DNA of 64,000 nt, taken from assembly GCA_035266845.1 (NCBI GenBank), contig DATFMP010000084.1, positions 34,148 through 98,147 of the forward strand, read 5' to 3'. This DNA comes from DATFMP01 sp035266845 (GTDB taxonomy: Bacteria > SAR324 > JACQKK01). Under the pieces are notes generated by a model that did no database searches, was not told the DNA's origin, and was given only the letters and a program-made list of their open reading frames with translations. A program made the translations under genes and the position numbers. Below, in pieces: positions 40,951-49,881 of the stretch (position 1 is the first letter of the stretch; each line of letters starts with the position of its first letter).

Positions 40951-42021
40951 CTACTCCGCCCCGGCCGCGCCGGGCGCGGGAGTCTCGTGCGCGGCCCGCA
41001 CGAAGCGCAGCACGTTCTCGAAGGGCGTGTCGGGCAGTAACCCGTGGTTCAGGTTCAGAATGTGGCCCGGTCCGCCTGCTTCCGCGATGCAGGCGCGCAC
41101 GGCCGCTTCCACCGCGTCGCCGTCGCCCTCCACCAGGAGGCGGTTGTCCACGTTCCCCTGGACGGCGATGCGGCCCGCTCCGCGCGCCAGCAAGCCACCC
41201 AGGGAGACGCTGCGCCCCACGCTGAGCACCGCGGCTCCGCTCTCCAGCATCAGTTCGGGGAAGGGGCTCTCCCGCACGAACAGGATGGCGGGCAGGTCGC
41301 GCGGCAGCGCCGCGAAAATGCGCTGCTGGCTGGGCTGGGCAAAGCGCTCGTAGAGGTCACGGGGAATCTGGTCGCCCACGGACTCGAAGAGTTGCACGGC
41401 GTGCACGCCGCGGGTGCCCTGGTAGCTCAGGTAGGCCGCGGTCATCTCCGTGAGGCGCTCGATCAGGTCGCCGAAGACCTGTGGATGCTCGCGCGCCAGG
41501 GCGATTGTGTGCGGCATGGCTTGGCCCGGGCTGCGGCCCTCGATCATGAACGCGGCCAGTGTGAAGGGCGCCCCGGCGAAGCCCAGCAGCGGCAGCGCGC
41601 CATCCAGCCGCGCCAGCACACCCTCGATAGTGGCGCCGACGAAGGGAAGCTGACCCGCTGGCTCACGGTGTCGCAGCGCGGCCACCTGCGCGGCTGTGCG
41701 GATGGGCTCGGCCAGTTGGGGCCCCGGGGCGAAATCGAACACGGCACCCATGGGCTCCAGGGGCGTCAGGATGTCCTGGAATATGATGAGGGCGTCCACG
41801 CCGAAGCGCTGGGGCAGCAGCGTGATGGGGATGGCGTGCTCGGCGGCGCGGAACAGGTCGAACAGGGGCAGGCCGGCGTGTTCGCGGTAGGCCCGGTACT
41901 CCGGGTCGGCCCGGCCGGCCTGGCGCATCATCCACACGGGCACGTGCGGCACGGGCATGCGGTTGATGGCCCGCAGCAGCAGATCGTTCTTCAGAGAGGG
42001 AAGCGGATAGACCAAGGCCAT
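40951..42021 (-). CDS. hemE: Uroporphyrinogen decarboxylase (HemE), divergent
   Basis: A 356-aa enzyme of haem synthesis that removes four carboxyl groups from uroporphyrinogen III. VPVWMMRQAGRADPEYR is the substrate-binding MRQAGR loop (RADPEYR replaces the common RYLPEYR). FQDILTPLEPMG holds the catalytic Asp, VQLFESVGD aligns with the LFES segment of the human enzyme, and LNHGLLPDTPFENV carries the conserved His. In GAPFTLAAFMIEG the usual active-site Tyr is Phe. These changes set it apart from standard proteobacterial HemE, but length and overall motif order are normal. It is followed by the enoyl-CoA hydratase gene. Confidence 0.88.
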   Translation of the reverse strand: MALVYPLPSLKNDLLLRAINRMPVPHVPVWMMRQAGRADPEYRAYREHAGLPLFDLFRAAEHAIPITLLPQRFGVDALIIFQDILTPLEPMGAVFDFAPGPQLAEPIRTAAQVAALRHREPAGQLPFVGATIEGVLARLDGALPLLGFAGAPFTLAAFMIEGRSPGQAMPHTIALAREHPQVFGDLIERLTEMTAAYLSYQGTRGVHAVQLFESVGDQIPRDLYERFAQPSQQRIFAALPRDLPAILFVRESPFPELMLESGAAVLSVGRSVSLGGLLARGAGRIAVQGNVDNRLLVEGDGDAVEAAVRACIAEAGGPGHILNLNHGLLPDTPFENVLRFVRAAHETPAPGAAGAE

Positions 42022-42323
42022 TTGGCGCCAAGCGCCGGTTTGGGGAGCAGCGTTCTCCGATTCGTTAGGCGCCGGTCGGGATTGCAGCCTGCCGAGGGCC
42101 CCCGTTCCGACCGTGCTGCGTCTGCGGGGCGGACTCGCTGCCGCACGCGATGTGCCGCCGGGCGGGCCCTGAAGCCTGAACCGGGGCGGTCATCATCACA
42201 GTCACGGCAAATCTCGAACCGGATATGGGACAGGCAAATCAAACAAATGTGAACGAGGCAACGTGGCTGCCATTCCAGCATGGGCTGGCAAACGATGGCA
42301 AGCGCGCCAAGGCAAGGGAGAGC
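42022..42323. other. 302-base divergent intergenic region (hemE / small gene)
   Basis: Here the promoters of hemE (minus) and of the 56-aa small gene (plus) must lie. From about 42190 the sequence becomes markedly less GC-rich than the surroundings (for example CAAATCAAACAAATGTGAAC). The small gene's frame is open back to an ATG at 42225 but the ribosome-binding site and likely homology point to 42324. No RNA gene was recognised. Confidence 0.4.
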
Positions 42324-42494
42324 ATGAAGGAAACACGCACCAAGAAGATCACGGAAGCTGAATTGCAGGCGGCAATGCGGAGATTCGTGGAGGCCGGTGG
42401 CATGATCAAGAAGCTTCCTGACCAAAAAAGCATTGCATCTCAGGCGGTTGGAGTACGATGGAACAATTCTGACATCGGTGGTGAACCGAACTGA
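42324..42494 (+). CDS. Small basic protein of unknown function (56 aa)
   Basis: A 56-aa protein, MKETRTKKITEAELQ then a predicted helix (AMRRFVEAGGMIKKLP) and a polar tail ending in WNNSDIGGEPN. The pattern of a helix followed by a GG-x-I-x-K-L-P segment recalls small hypothetical proteins I have seen in gammaproteobacteria, but I cannot name a function. GGGAG five bases before the ATG supports this start. Codon use is more AT-rich than in neighbouring genes. It is followed by an unusual two-stem terminator-like structure, so it forms a single-gene unit with its own promoter. A nucleic-acid-binding role is only a guess from its charge. Confidence 0.6.
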   Translation: MKETRTKKITEAELQAAMRRFVEAGGMIKKLPDQKSIASQAVGVRWNNSDIGGEPN

Positions 42495-42532
42495 ACATAG
42501 GTGACTCCAACTATTTGACGAGTATTGCTCCC

Positions 42533-42606
42533 AAGCCCCAGGTCGGCCCTCCGCAGGCAGGGTTTTTCCTCCTTTTTTCCTGTCTACCGACCTGGGGTTT
42601 CTTTTT
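42533..42606 (+). terminator. Two-stem hairpin with poly-T loop and T-run after the small gene
   Basis: The outer stem pairs AAGCCCCAGGTCGG (42533-42546) with CCGACCTGGGGTTT (42587-42600), one G-T pair. The inner stem pairs GGCAGG (42556-42561) with CCTGTC (42579-42584). The 17-base apical loop is almost all pyrimidine with T5 and T6 runs, and TTTCTTTTT (42598-42606) follows the outer stem. It can act as an intrinsic terminator, but its size and the exposed loop also suit the 3' part of a small RNA. Confidence 0.75.
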
Positions 42607-42698
42607 CGTCCCGCAGCATTCCTGGAAAGCCGGCGTCAGAGCCCCCGCCGGGCGGGACGCAGCATTGCGTTGCGTCTGCCCAGCATCGTCCTGCCGCA

Positions 42699-43667
42699 CT
42701 AGCGGATGGCCATGGCATTTGGGGGTGAGCCTACGCCGCCCCGCAGGTGCAAGGGGCTGGAGGTAAAGAAGCTGGCGTAGTGCCCATCCCGCGCGCAGTC
42801 CGCGGCCAGCGCCTCCAGGTCGAACAGCTCGCCCACGGTCAGGCCCATCCGGGCGATGGCCAGGTGCAGGCTGGGCTTGCCTTCGTGGAGGGGCCAGACC
42901 TCCGTCGTTGGCATGTCCGAGGCCACTGCGGCTACGCGCCGCTCCCAGAGCCACTCCCACATTTCCACGCCCCCGGACAGGCCGGAGAACGTGCGCTCGG
43001 CCATGATTGCGTCGCGCCGCTCCAGTCCGGCCGCCAGGAAGTCCGCCAGCCAGCCCATTCGCACCAGCACGATATCCCCCGGCTGCACGCGCGCGCCTGC
43101 GTCCTGCAGGCAGGCCTCCAACTCGGCGGGGCTCACCACGTCCTGCGTGTTGGGCTGCCACTCGCGCCCGATCTTGGCGAAGTAACGAGGCAGGTCGGCC
43201 AGCACGGCGCGCCCGGCAATGCCGAAGCGCGCCATGTTCTCGATGCCGTTGCGGGTGCCGTCCTGGCCGGTGATCTGCTCCCCCTGCACTCCGTTGTAGA
43301 AGCCATGGCGAGGATCGCCGATGTGCGTCAGCCCGTCCCACTGGCTGGCGGCCTGGGGAAAGAACGAGTCCAGGCGATCGTCCCGTCCGATCAGCTTGCC
43401 CGTCACCTCGATGGACAGGATCGTGTGCTGGGGCGCAGTGCGGCGGCGGTGCCCGCCTGGACTGCACAGGCCATACGGCACGTGCAGCGGCAGGTCCAGA
43501 GCGAAGCGCTGCCCGCGCTGCACCAGCGCAGCGGCGGCCTGCACGGTGGCGGACGTGATGTGGTTCAGCGTGCCCAATTGGTCCTCCGGGCCCCAGACGC
43601 CCCAGGCCAGGGGCAGTCCGGTCTCGTCCGGGCGGGGCAGCTCGGCAAAGCGGGGATAGTCGCTCAT
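42699..43667 (-). CDS. Cyclase family protein (putative metal-dependent hydrolase)
   Basis: A 322-aa protein of the cyclase/kynurenine-formamidase-like superfamily (Pfam Cyclase). The segment SQWDGLTHIGDPRHGFYNG stands where the family's metal-binding HxGTHxDxPxH motif occurs; it keeps His and Asp residues but in the variant pattern of the long subfamily. DIVLVRMGW and FDLEALAADCARDG are other family landmarks. The reaction is probably amide or ester hydrolysis with a divalent metal, substrate unknown. It is not adjacent to tryptophan-catabolism genes. The ATG at 43667 starts MSDYPRFAELP. The next gene upstream is divergent. Confidence 0.82.
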   Translation of the reverse strand: MSDYPRFAELPRPDETGLPLAWGVWGPEDQLGTLNHITSATVQAAAALVQRGQRFALDLPLHVPYGLCSPGGHRRRTAPQHTILSIEVTGKLIGRDDRLDSFFPQAASQWDGLTHIGDPRHGFYNGVQGEQITGQDGTRNGIENMARFGIAGRAVLADLPRYFAKIGREWQPNTQDVVSPAELEACLQDAGARVQPGDIVLVRMGWLADFLAAGLERRDAIMAERTFSGLSGGVEMWEWLWERRVAAVASDMPTTEVWPLHEGKPSLHLAIARMGLTVGELFDLEALAADCARDGHYASFFTSSPLHLRGGVGSPPNAMAIR

Positions 43668-43873
43668 GCTCGGGTCCAGGGTGACGGGTGAGCGGTCTCG
43701 GGCGCCGGCCAGGGGGATGCCCTATGAGGCGGGGCCTGTCGTGGATGTGCGGGGAGTCTATTGCAGCCGCCGGGGCAAGTCCAACCGAGGCCCCGCAGCG
43801 GGGACGGGACAGGCCGGCCGTCGCTAGGCTAGGGTATGCGTGTCACCGCACGCACCTCTGCCAGGAGCGGTAA

Positions 43874-44794
43874 ATGCCCCGTATCGTCTCGCTGCTGCCC
43901 AGCGCCACGGAGATCGTGGCCGCACTGGGCTTCGAGGACGACCTGGTGGGGCGTTCGCACGAGTGCGACTTCCCTCTGGGCGTGGAGGCCCTGCCCATCT
44001 GCACGTCACCCCGGCTGGACGTGAGCGGCCTCAGCGGAGCCATTGACCGCGACGTGCACGACCTGCTGCGGCGGGCGCTGGCCATCTACGACCTGGACGT
44101 GGAGCGATTGCAGGCCCTGCGTCCGGACGTGGTGGTGACCCAGACACAGTGCGACGTGTGCGCCGTACCCCTGGCCCAGGTGGAACTGGCAGCGCGCACG
44201 TGCCTGGCGCCGGAGGCCCGCATCGTGGCCCTGGAACCAACCTCGCTCGAGGCCGTGTGGGCAGACATGCGACGCGTGGCAGCGGCCCTGGGAGCGCCTG
44301 ATCGCGGCGAAGCGTTGGTGGAACGGCTGCGGGGGCGTCTGGATGGCATCGCCACGCAGGAACAAGCGCTTCATAAGCGCCCCCGCGTGGCGAGTATCGA
44401 GTGGATCGAGCCCCTGATGGCCGGCGGGAACTGGATGCCAGAGCTGATCGCCCTGGCTGGGGGGGATAACCTGCTGGGCACGGCGGGGACGCACTCGCCT
44501 GTCATCGCGTGGGAGGCCCTGCGCGCCGCGGATCCCGACGTGTTACTGGTGCTGCCGTGCGGCTTCGGGCTGGGGCGCACCCGCGCGGAGGCCGAGGCCC
44601 TGCGGGCGCTGCCGGGCTGGCCGGCGCTGCGTGCCGTGCGCAGCGGGCGTGTGTATCTGCTGGACGGTAATCAGTACTTTAACCGCCCCGGCCCGCGGCT
44701 GGTGGAGTCGGTGGAGATCCTGGCTGAAGTGCTGCACCCGGGCGCCTTCCGCTTTGGGCACGAGGGCCGGGGCTGGGAACATATGGCCGGGTGA
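43874..44794 (+). CDS. BtuF-like cobalamin/metal-chelate-binding protein without signal peptide
   Basis: A 306-aa protein of the helical-backbone metal-receptor type (BtuF/FhuD, COG0614). RIVSLLPSATEIVAALGFED at the N-terminus and VVTQTQCDVCAVP, IEPLMAGGNWMPELI and DPDVLLVLPCGFGL are close to cobalamin-binding members. Unlike BtuF it begins at once with the fold and shows no signal peptide or lipobox. So it may be cytosolic, or its export signal lies upstream of a start I cannot see. No BtuC/BtuD gene is adjacent and I found no cobalamin riboswitch in the 200 bases upstream. A hairpin terminator follows. Confidence 0.82.
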   Translation: MPRIVSLLPSATEIVAALGFEDDLVGRSHECDFPLGVEALPICTSPRLDVSGLSGAIDRDVHDLLRRALAIYDLDVERLQALRPDVVVTQTQCDVCAVPLAQVELAARTCLAPEARIVALEPTSLEAVWADMRRVAAALGAPDRGEALVERLRGRLDGIATQEQALHKRPRVASIEWIEPLMAGGNWMPELIALAGGDNLLGTAGTHSPVIAWEALRAADPDVLLVLPCGFGLGRTRAEAEALRALPGWPALRAVRSGRVYLLDGNQYFNRPGPRLVESVEILAEVLHPGAFRFGHEGRGWEHMAG

Positions 44795-44828
44795 GGGCGC
44801 CGCCCGCTGCATGCCGGCGCACGAAACG

Positions 44829-44854
44829 CCAAAGCCGCCCGGAGGCGGCTTTGG
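44829..44854. terminator. Hairpin terminator between the BtuF-like gene and mreB
   Basis: CCAAAGCCGCC (44829-44839) and GGCGGCTTTGG (44844-44854) form a perfect 11-bp stem with a CGGA loop. It lies between two convergent genes, and its A3/T3 blocks inside the stem make it usable from both sides, though no long T-run follows. Confidence 0.7.
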
Positions 44855-44902
44855 TCGGTATGACGATGGCTTGGAGCCCCCTTGGGCGCGCCGCCGCCGT
44901 GC

Positions 44903-45946
44903 TCAGGTGAGCGCGATGGTGCGCAGCAGGTCGATCTGGTCGAGGGCCTTGCCCGTGCCCAGCGCCACGCAGGAGAGCGGGTCTTCCGCCTGGATGATGG
45001 GCAGCCCCGTGCGTTCGCGCAGCAGCACGTCCAGCCCCCGCAGCAGCGAGCCGCCGCCGGCCAGCACGATACCCTTGTCCACGATGTCCGCGGCCAGCTC
45101 GGGCGGGGTGCGCTCCAGGGCGTTCTTCACGGTCTGCACGATGGCATCGTAGACCTCCGCCAGGGCCCCGCGGATCTCCTCGTCGTTCAGCGTAAGGGTC
45201 TTGGGAATCCCGGTGACCAGGTCGCGCCCCTTGACCTCGTGGGTGCGGGGCGGCCCGTTGGCGTACGCCGAGCCGATCTGCATCTTGATCTCCTCGGACG
45301 TGCGCTCGCCGATGAGCATGTTGTACTGGCGCTTGATGTACTGGGCGATGGCCTCATCCATGCGGTCGCCCCCGATGCGGGCGGAATCGCTGTAGACGAT
45401 GCCGGCCAGGGAGATCACGGCCACCTCGGTGGTGCCTCCGCCGATGTCCACGATCATGTTGCCGTTGGGCTCCGTGATGGGCAGCCCGGCGCCGATGGCC
45501 GCGGCCATGGGCTCCACGATCAGGTACACCTCCTTGGCTCCGGCAGATTCCGCCGATTCGCGCACGGCCCGCTTCTCGACCTGGGTGATGCCGGAGGGCA
45601 CGCCGATGATAATGCGCGGCTTGAAGCGGATAAAGGAGTTCTGGCGCTGCACCTGGCGAATGAAGTGGCGCAGCATCTCTTCGGCGATTTCGAAGTCCGC
45701 GATCACGCCGTCCTTCATGGGCCGGATGGCGTAGATGCTTCCGGGTGTGCGGCCCAGCATGATCTTGGCCTCGCGACCCACAGCGAGCACCTTGTGGCCG
45801 CCCTTGTTGTCCCGCTTGACCGCGACGACTGACGGCTCGCGGATCACGATGCCCTGACCCCGCACGTAGACCAGCGTGTTGGCCGTCCCCAGATCGATCG
45901 CCATGTCGCTGGTAAACAAGTCCTTGACCTTCTTGAAGATATTCAT
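44903..45946 (-). CDS. mreB: Rod shape-determining protein MreB
   Basis: A 347-aa bacterial actin that guides peptidoglycan synthesis along the cylindrical cell wall from the inner face of the membrane. It begins with an amphipathic tail and MAIDLGTANTLVYVRG (phosphate 1 loop), then DIGGGTTEVAVISLAG (phosphate 2) and VLAGGGSLLRGLD (adenosine loop). Length and N-terminus are standard. A perfect TATAAT -10 lies just upstream. In most rod-shaped proteobacteria mreC and mreD follow directly; here a convergent BtuF-like gene follows, so mreB stands alone at this site. Confidence 0.97.
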   Translation of the reverse strand: MNIFKKVKDLFTSDMAIDLGTANTLVYVRGQGIVIREPSVVAVKRDNKGGHKVLAVGREAKIMLGRTPGSIYAIRPMKDGVIADFEIAEEMLRHFIRQVQRQNSFIRFKPRIIIGVPSGITQVEKRAVRESAESAGAKEVYLIVEPMAAAIGAGLPITEPNGNMIVDIGGGTTEVAVISLAGIVYSDSARIGGDRMDEAIAQYIKRQYNMLIGERTSEEIKMQIGSAYANGPPRTHEVKGRDLVTGIPKTLTLNDEEIRGALAEVYDAIVQTVKNALERTPPELAADIVDKGIVLAGGGSLLRGLDVLLRERTGLPIIQAEDPLSCVALGTGKALDQIDLLRTIALT

Positions 45947-45970
45947 CCCTGTTCCGGGTTCCTCTTGGGA

Positions 45971-45976
45971 ATTATA
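45971..45976 (-). promoter_or_regulatory. Perfect -10 hexamer for mreB
   Basis: Read on the minus strand this is TATAAT. Transcription would begin about 18 bases before the mreB ATG at 45946, giving a short leader with AGGAAC as ribosome-binding site. No good -35 hexamer stands at 16-18 bases (GGATTT at 17), so an activator may be involved. Confidence 0.5.
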
Positions 45977-46107
45977 GGGCCGAGCGGGGCTAAAATCCCT
46001 GCCGTCCGCGATCCCCTGCGCCTGCCGAGTTGTGCCGTGACGGGCCCCGAGAGCGGGCGGCCTGCCGGCGTTGGAGCATGCAGGAGTTGTTCCGGGGCAT
46101 CGAGGTG

Positions 46108-46707
46108 CTAGGCCGACTTCTTCAGGTAATGCTCCATGAGCGGCATGCGATCGTGGCCCCAGAACATCTTGTGATCATCCACCCAGAAGGTGGGGGCCCC
46201 GAATACGCCTTTGGCAATAGCCTCGTCCGTGATGGCCTTCAACTCGTTCTTGATCTCCGGGTCCTGCGTTCGTTCCACGAGTGCCGCGCCATCGAACCCA
46301 GCCTCGTTCAGCAGGCGTGCCACGACCTCCGGTTCGCCCAGGTCCAGATCTTCCGCGAACGCACCGCGATACAGCGCATGCACGGCCTTGGCCCGCTCGG
46401 CCCCCTGCGGCACGGCCAGCGTGACCCGCAGGGCGAGGATCGGCTTAAAGAGGAACGTCGTGCGCTCCTTGTACGGGATGCCGTAGTAGGCAGCCAGATC
46501 GTGCAGGTCCTCGAACAGGTAGCGGCGCCGGTTGTCCTTGGTGTGCGCGGGCTCGATCGCGTTGCTCTGAAAGATTCCGCCGAGCACCACGGGCGACCAT
46601 TCCAGTTCCGCGCCCACCCGCTCGCACAACGCTTCCACCTGCAGCGAAGCGATGTAGGAGTAGGGGCTGTTGTAGTCGAAATACAGCTTGATCTTGTGAT
46701 TCGTCAT
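46108..46707 (-). CDS. DsbA-fold isomerase (2-hydroxychromene-2-carboxylate isomerase / GST-kappa like)
   Basis: A 199-aa thioredoxin-fold protein with a helical insertion. LYFDYNSPYSYIAS at the N-terminus carries the active-site Ser of the HCCA-isomerase/GST-kappa family in place of the CxxC of DsbA. KGVFGAPTFWVDD is the cis-Pro loop, and MFWGHDRMPLMEHYL is the family C-terminus. HCCA isomerase works in naphthalene breakdown using glutathione, but members outside such clusters act on unknown substrates. The start at 46707 (MTNHKIK) fits the fold; an in-frame ATG at 46734 is possible. It lies 104 bases downstream of argJ on the same strand. Confidence 0.85.
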   Translation of the reverse strand: MTNHKIKLYFDYNSPYSYIASLQVEALCERVGAELEWSPVVLGGIFQSNAIEPAHTKDNRRRYLFEDLHDLAAYYGIPYKERTTFLFKPILALRVTLAVPQGAERAKAVHALYRGAFAEDLDLGEPEVVARLLNEAGFDGAALVERTQDPEIKNELKAITDEAIAKGVFGAPTFWVDDHKMFWGHDRMPLMEHYLKKSA

Positions 46708-46811
46708 CGTCGGCGTGCCATTCCCCTCAAGCATGGACATTAAGCCCCACTTGTACCCGGTTTCCTGGCGCAACACAACTGAAATGGCGGCGGAAATGGC
46801 GGCAGGCGCCG

Positions 46812-47996
<1,185 letters not shown>

Positions 47997-48000
47997 GGCG

Positions 48001-48801
48001 TCAGCGGCAGATGCCGCGCTTGGAATGCCGGATGAAATCGACGAAGTGCTTGACGTGCTCGGAAGCGGAGAACCTGGCCTCGATGGCGGCGAGGGCCTCC
48101 TCGCTGCTCATCTTGCCGCGGAAGTACAGCTTGTAGGCCCGTTGAACGGCCTCGATTTCCTCCGGCGGCAGGCCGTTGCGCTCCAGTCCGATGCGGTTCA
48201 CGCCGAACAGGCGGGCGCGGTTGCCCGCGGCGATCACGTAGGGCGGTACATCCTGGGCGATCATGGTCTGGCCGCCCGTCATGGTCATCTCGCCCACTGA
48301 GCAAAACTGGTGCACCGCCGTGAACCCGCCCAGGTAGGCCTTGTTGCCGATATGCACATGTCCGCCCAGGGTGGCGCAGTTGGCAAATACGGTGTCGTCT
48401 CCCACCTGGCAGTCGTGCGCGATGTGGCAATAGGCCATGATCAGGTTGCGGGCACCTACCCGTGTCACCCCGCCACCGCCCTGGGTGCCACGATTGATCG
48501 TGGCATATTCGCGGATTACGTTGTCGTCCCCAATCTCCAGGGACGAGGCCTCGCCGCGCTTGAACTTCTTGTCCTGCGGGTCCTGGCCGAGGAAGGCATA
48601 GGGGTAGATGCGGTTTCGTTGGCCGATCACCGTGGGCCCGTGAATGGTGACGTGGTTCATCACCTCGGTGCCGTCGCCGATCTGCACGTCCGCCTCGATC
48701 ACGCAGTAAGGGCCGATGCTCACGCCCTTGCCCAGACGCGCGTTCGGGTCCACCACGGCGGTAGGATGAATGGCGGAAGAGTCTTTAGTAGGTTGGGTCA
48801 T
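48001..48801 (-). CDS. lpxA: Acyl-ACP--UDP-N-acetylglucosamine O-acyltransferase LpxA
   Basis: A 266-aa left-handed beta-helix enzyme, first step of lipid A synthesis, transferring a 3-hydroxyacyl chain from ACP to UDP-GlcNAc in the cytoplasm. Hexapeptide repeats run from IHPTAVVDPNARLGKGVSIG onward. YCHIAHDCQVGDD carries the catalytic His; GGFTAVHQFCSVGEMTMTGG and the C-terminal helical tail (FVDFIRHSKRGICR) are standard. Usually lpxA sits with lpxD, fabZ and lpxB; here it stands directly before argJ with 4 bases between. The gene is divergent from rplY across 390 bases. Confidence 0.95.
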   Translation of the reverse strand: MTQPTKDSSAIHPTAVVDPNARLGKGVSIGPYCVIEADVQIGDGTEVMNHVTIHGPTVIGQRNRIYPYAFLGQDPQDKKFKRGEASSLEIGDDNVIREYATINRGTQGGGGVTRVGARNLIMAYCHIAHDCQVGDDTVFANCATLGGHVHIGNKAYLGGFTAVHQFCSVGEMTMTGGQTMIAQDVPPYVIAAGNRARLFGVNRIGLERNGLPPEEIEAVQRAYKLYFRGKMSSEEALAAIEARFSASEHVKHFVDFIRHSKRGICR

Positions 48802-49191
48802 CCCCCGTTCCGCGTTTGCATATCCAGAGCGAATGACGGAGCGAACTCGAAGTCATATGTAGGTACGGGAAAACGCGGGCGTGCGATTACCTGCGGGCCT
48901 CCCTGTCCCGACCGAATGCCGGCAATGCCTGGGCATCGCAGCGGCGCCATTCTGCATCATTTGCCAACCGAGCGCAACGGGCGTGCGGACGCCCGCGGCG
49001 CCGATGCGTGGCGCTGGTTGTACGCCCTGGCCCGAAGCGATGCCGCAATCGCTCCTTGACCCCGCCGGCGATTCGTCGTATGAAAATAGTTTACGTCGCA
49101 GCGGCACCTGCCAAAGCGATCCGGCAACGAAACCCGCTGCCGCCGGGAAAACCCGGTGTCGGCTCGAAGCGCAGCATGGAGGTGGGAACGC
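48802..49191. other. 390-base divergent intergenic region (lpxA / rplY)
   Basis: This gap must hold the promoters of lpxA-argJ (minus) and rplY-pth (plus). The rplY promoter at 49056-49084 has its own entry. Several frames are open but read as shadows without homology. No tRNA or prs gene, which often precede rplY in proteobacteria, is present. Confidence 0.45.
49056..49084 (+). promoter_or_regulatory. Predicted sigma70 promoter for rplY-pth
   Basis: TTGACC (49056-49061) and TATGAA (49079-49084) are 17 bases apart, with 5/6 and 4/6 matches to the consensus. The transcript would start about 100 bases before the rplY ATG. Confidence 0.5.
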
Positions 49192-49866
49192 ATGACGGAG
49201 ATGACCCTGACGGCCAGCGTGCGGCAGGGCACGGGCAAGGGCGTGGCGCGCAAGCTGCGCCAGGCAGGCCAGCTTCCCGCTATCGTTTACGGCGTCGGAG
49301 AACCGGTGCCGATCCAGTGCGACGCGCACGAGGCCGACTTGCTGGTGCACGCGCTGCACGGCAGCGAGCGCCTGATCTCCCTGCAGCTTAGCGGCAGCGG
49401 CGGCTCGGAGCAGCAACGCCACGTGCTGCTGAAGTCCGTGCAGACGACTGCGGTGGGTGCCAAATTGCTGCACATCGACTTTCACGAGGTGGACGTCACG
49501 AAGACCGTGCACGTCTCCGTGGAGGTGCACGCACAAGGCAAGCCGGTGGGCGAGAAGGAGGGCGGCATTCTCCAGCAGGTCACTTATGAGGTGCACATCG
49601 AGTGTTTGCCCACGATCATCCCGGAGTTCCTGACCCTGGACGTGAGCGGGCTGCAGATCGGTGACAGTCTGCACGTGAGCGACCTGCCCTTTCCCGAGGG
49701 CGTGAAGGTGCTCAGCGCGCTGGAAGATACGCTGTTCGTCGTCGTGGCCCCGCGCGTTGAGGAAGAGGCCGCCGCCGCGGTCGAGCCGGGTGCCGTGCCG
49801 GTGGAGGGCGCTGCCTCTGCCGAGGGTGCTGCCGCGCCGAAGGCGGAGGGCGAGGACAAGGAATAG
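49192..49866 (+). CDS. rplY: 50S ribosomal protein L25 (Ctc/TL5 type)
   Basis: A 224-aa protein of the two-domain L25 type that binds 5S rRNA in the large subunit. TLTASVRQGTGKGVARKLRQ opens the N-terminal L25 domain with AIVYGVGEP following. HIDFHEVDVTKTVHVSVEVH begins the C-terminal TL5 domain, with FLTLDVSGLQIGDSLHVSDL later. The last 35 residues are Ala/Glu-rich and probably disordered. GGAGGTGG before the ATG at 49192 decides the start. pth follows 15 bases later, the usual partner. Confidence 0.94.
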   Translation: MTEMTLTASVRQGTGKGVARKLRQAGQLPAIVYGVGEPVPIQCDAHEADLLVHALHGSERLISLQLSGSGGSEQQRHVLLKSVQTTAVGAKLLHIDFHEVDVTKTVHVSVEVHAQGKPVGEKEGGILQQVTYEVHIECLPTIIPEFLTLDVSGLQIGDSLHVSDLPFPEGVKVLSALEDTLFVVVAPRVEEEAAAAVEPGAVPVEGAASAEGAAAPKAEGEDKE

Positions 49867-49881
49867 GCCGCGTCGGCCCGC

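Noticed and set aside
43668..43873. Cobalamin riboswitch upstream of the BtuF-like gene
   Set aside because: No B12-box-like segment or matching stems could be found in the 206 bases.
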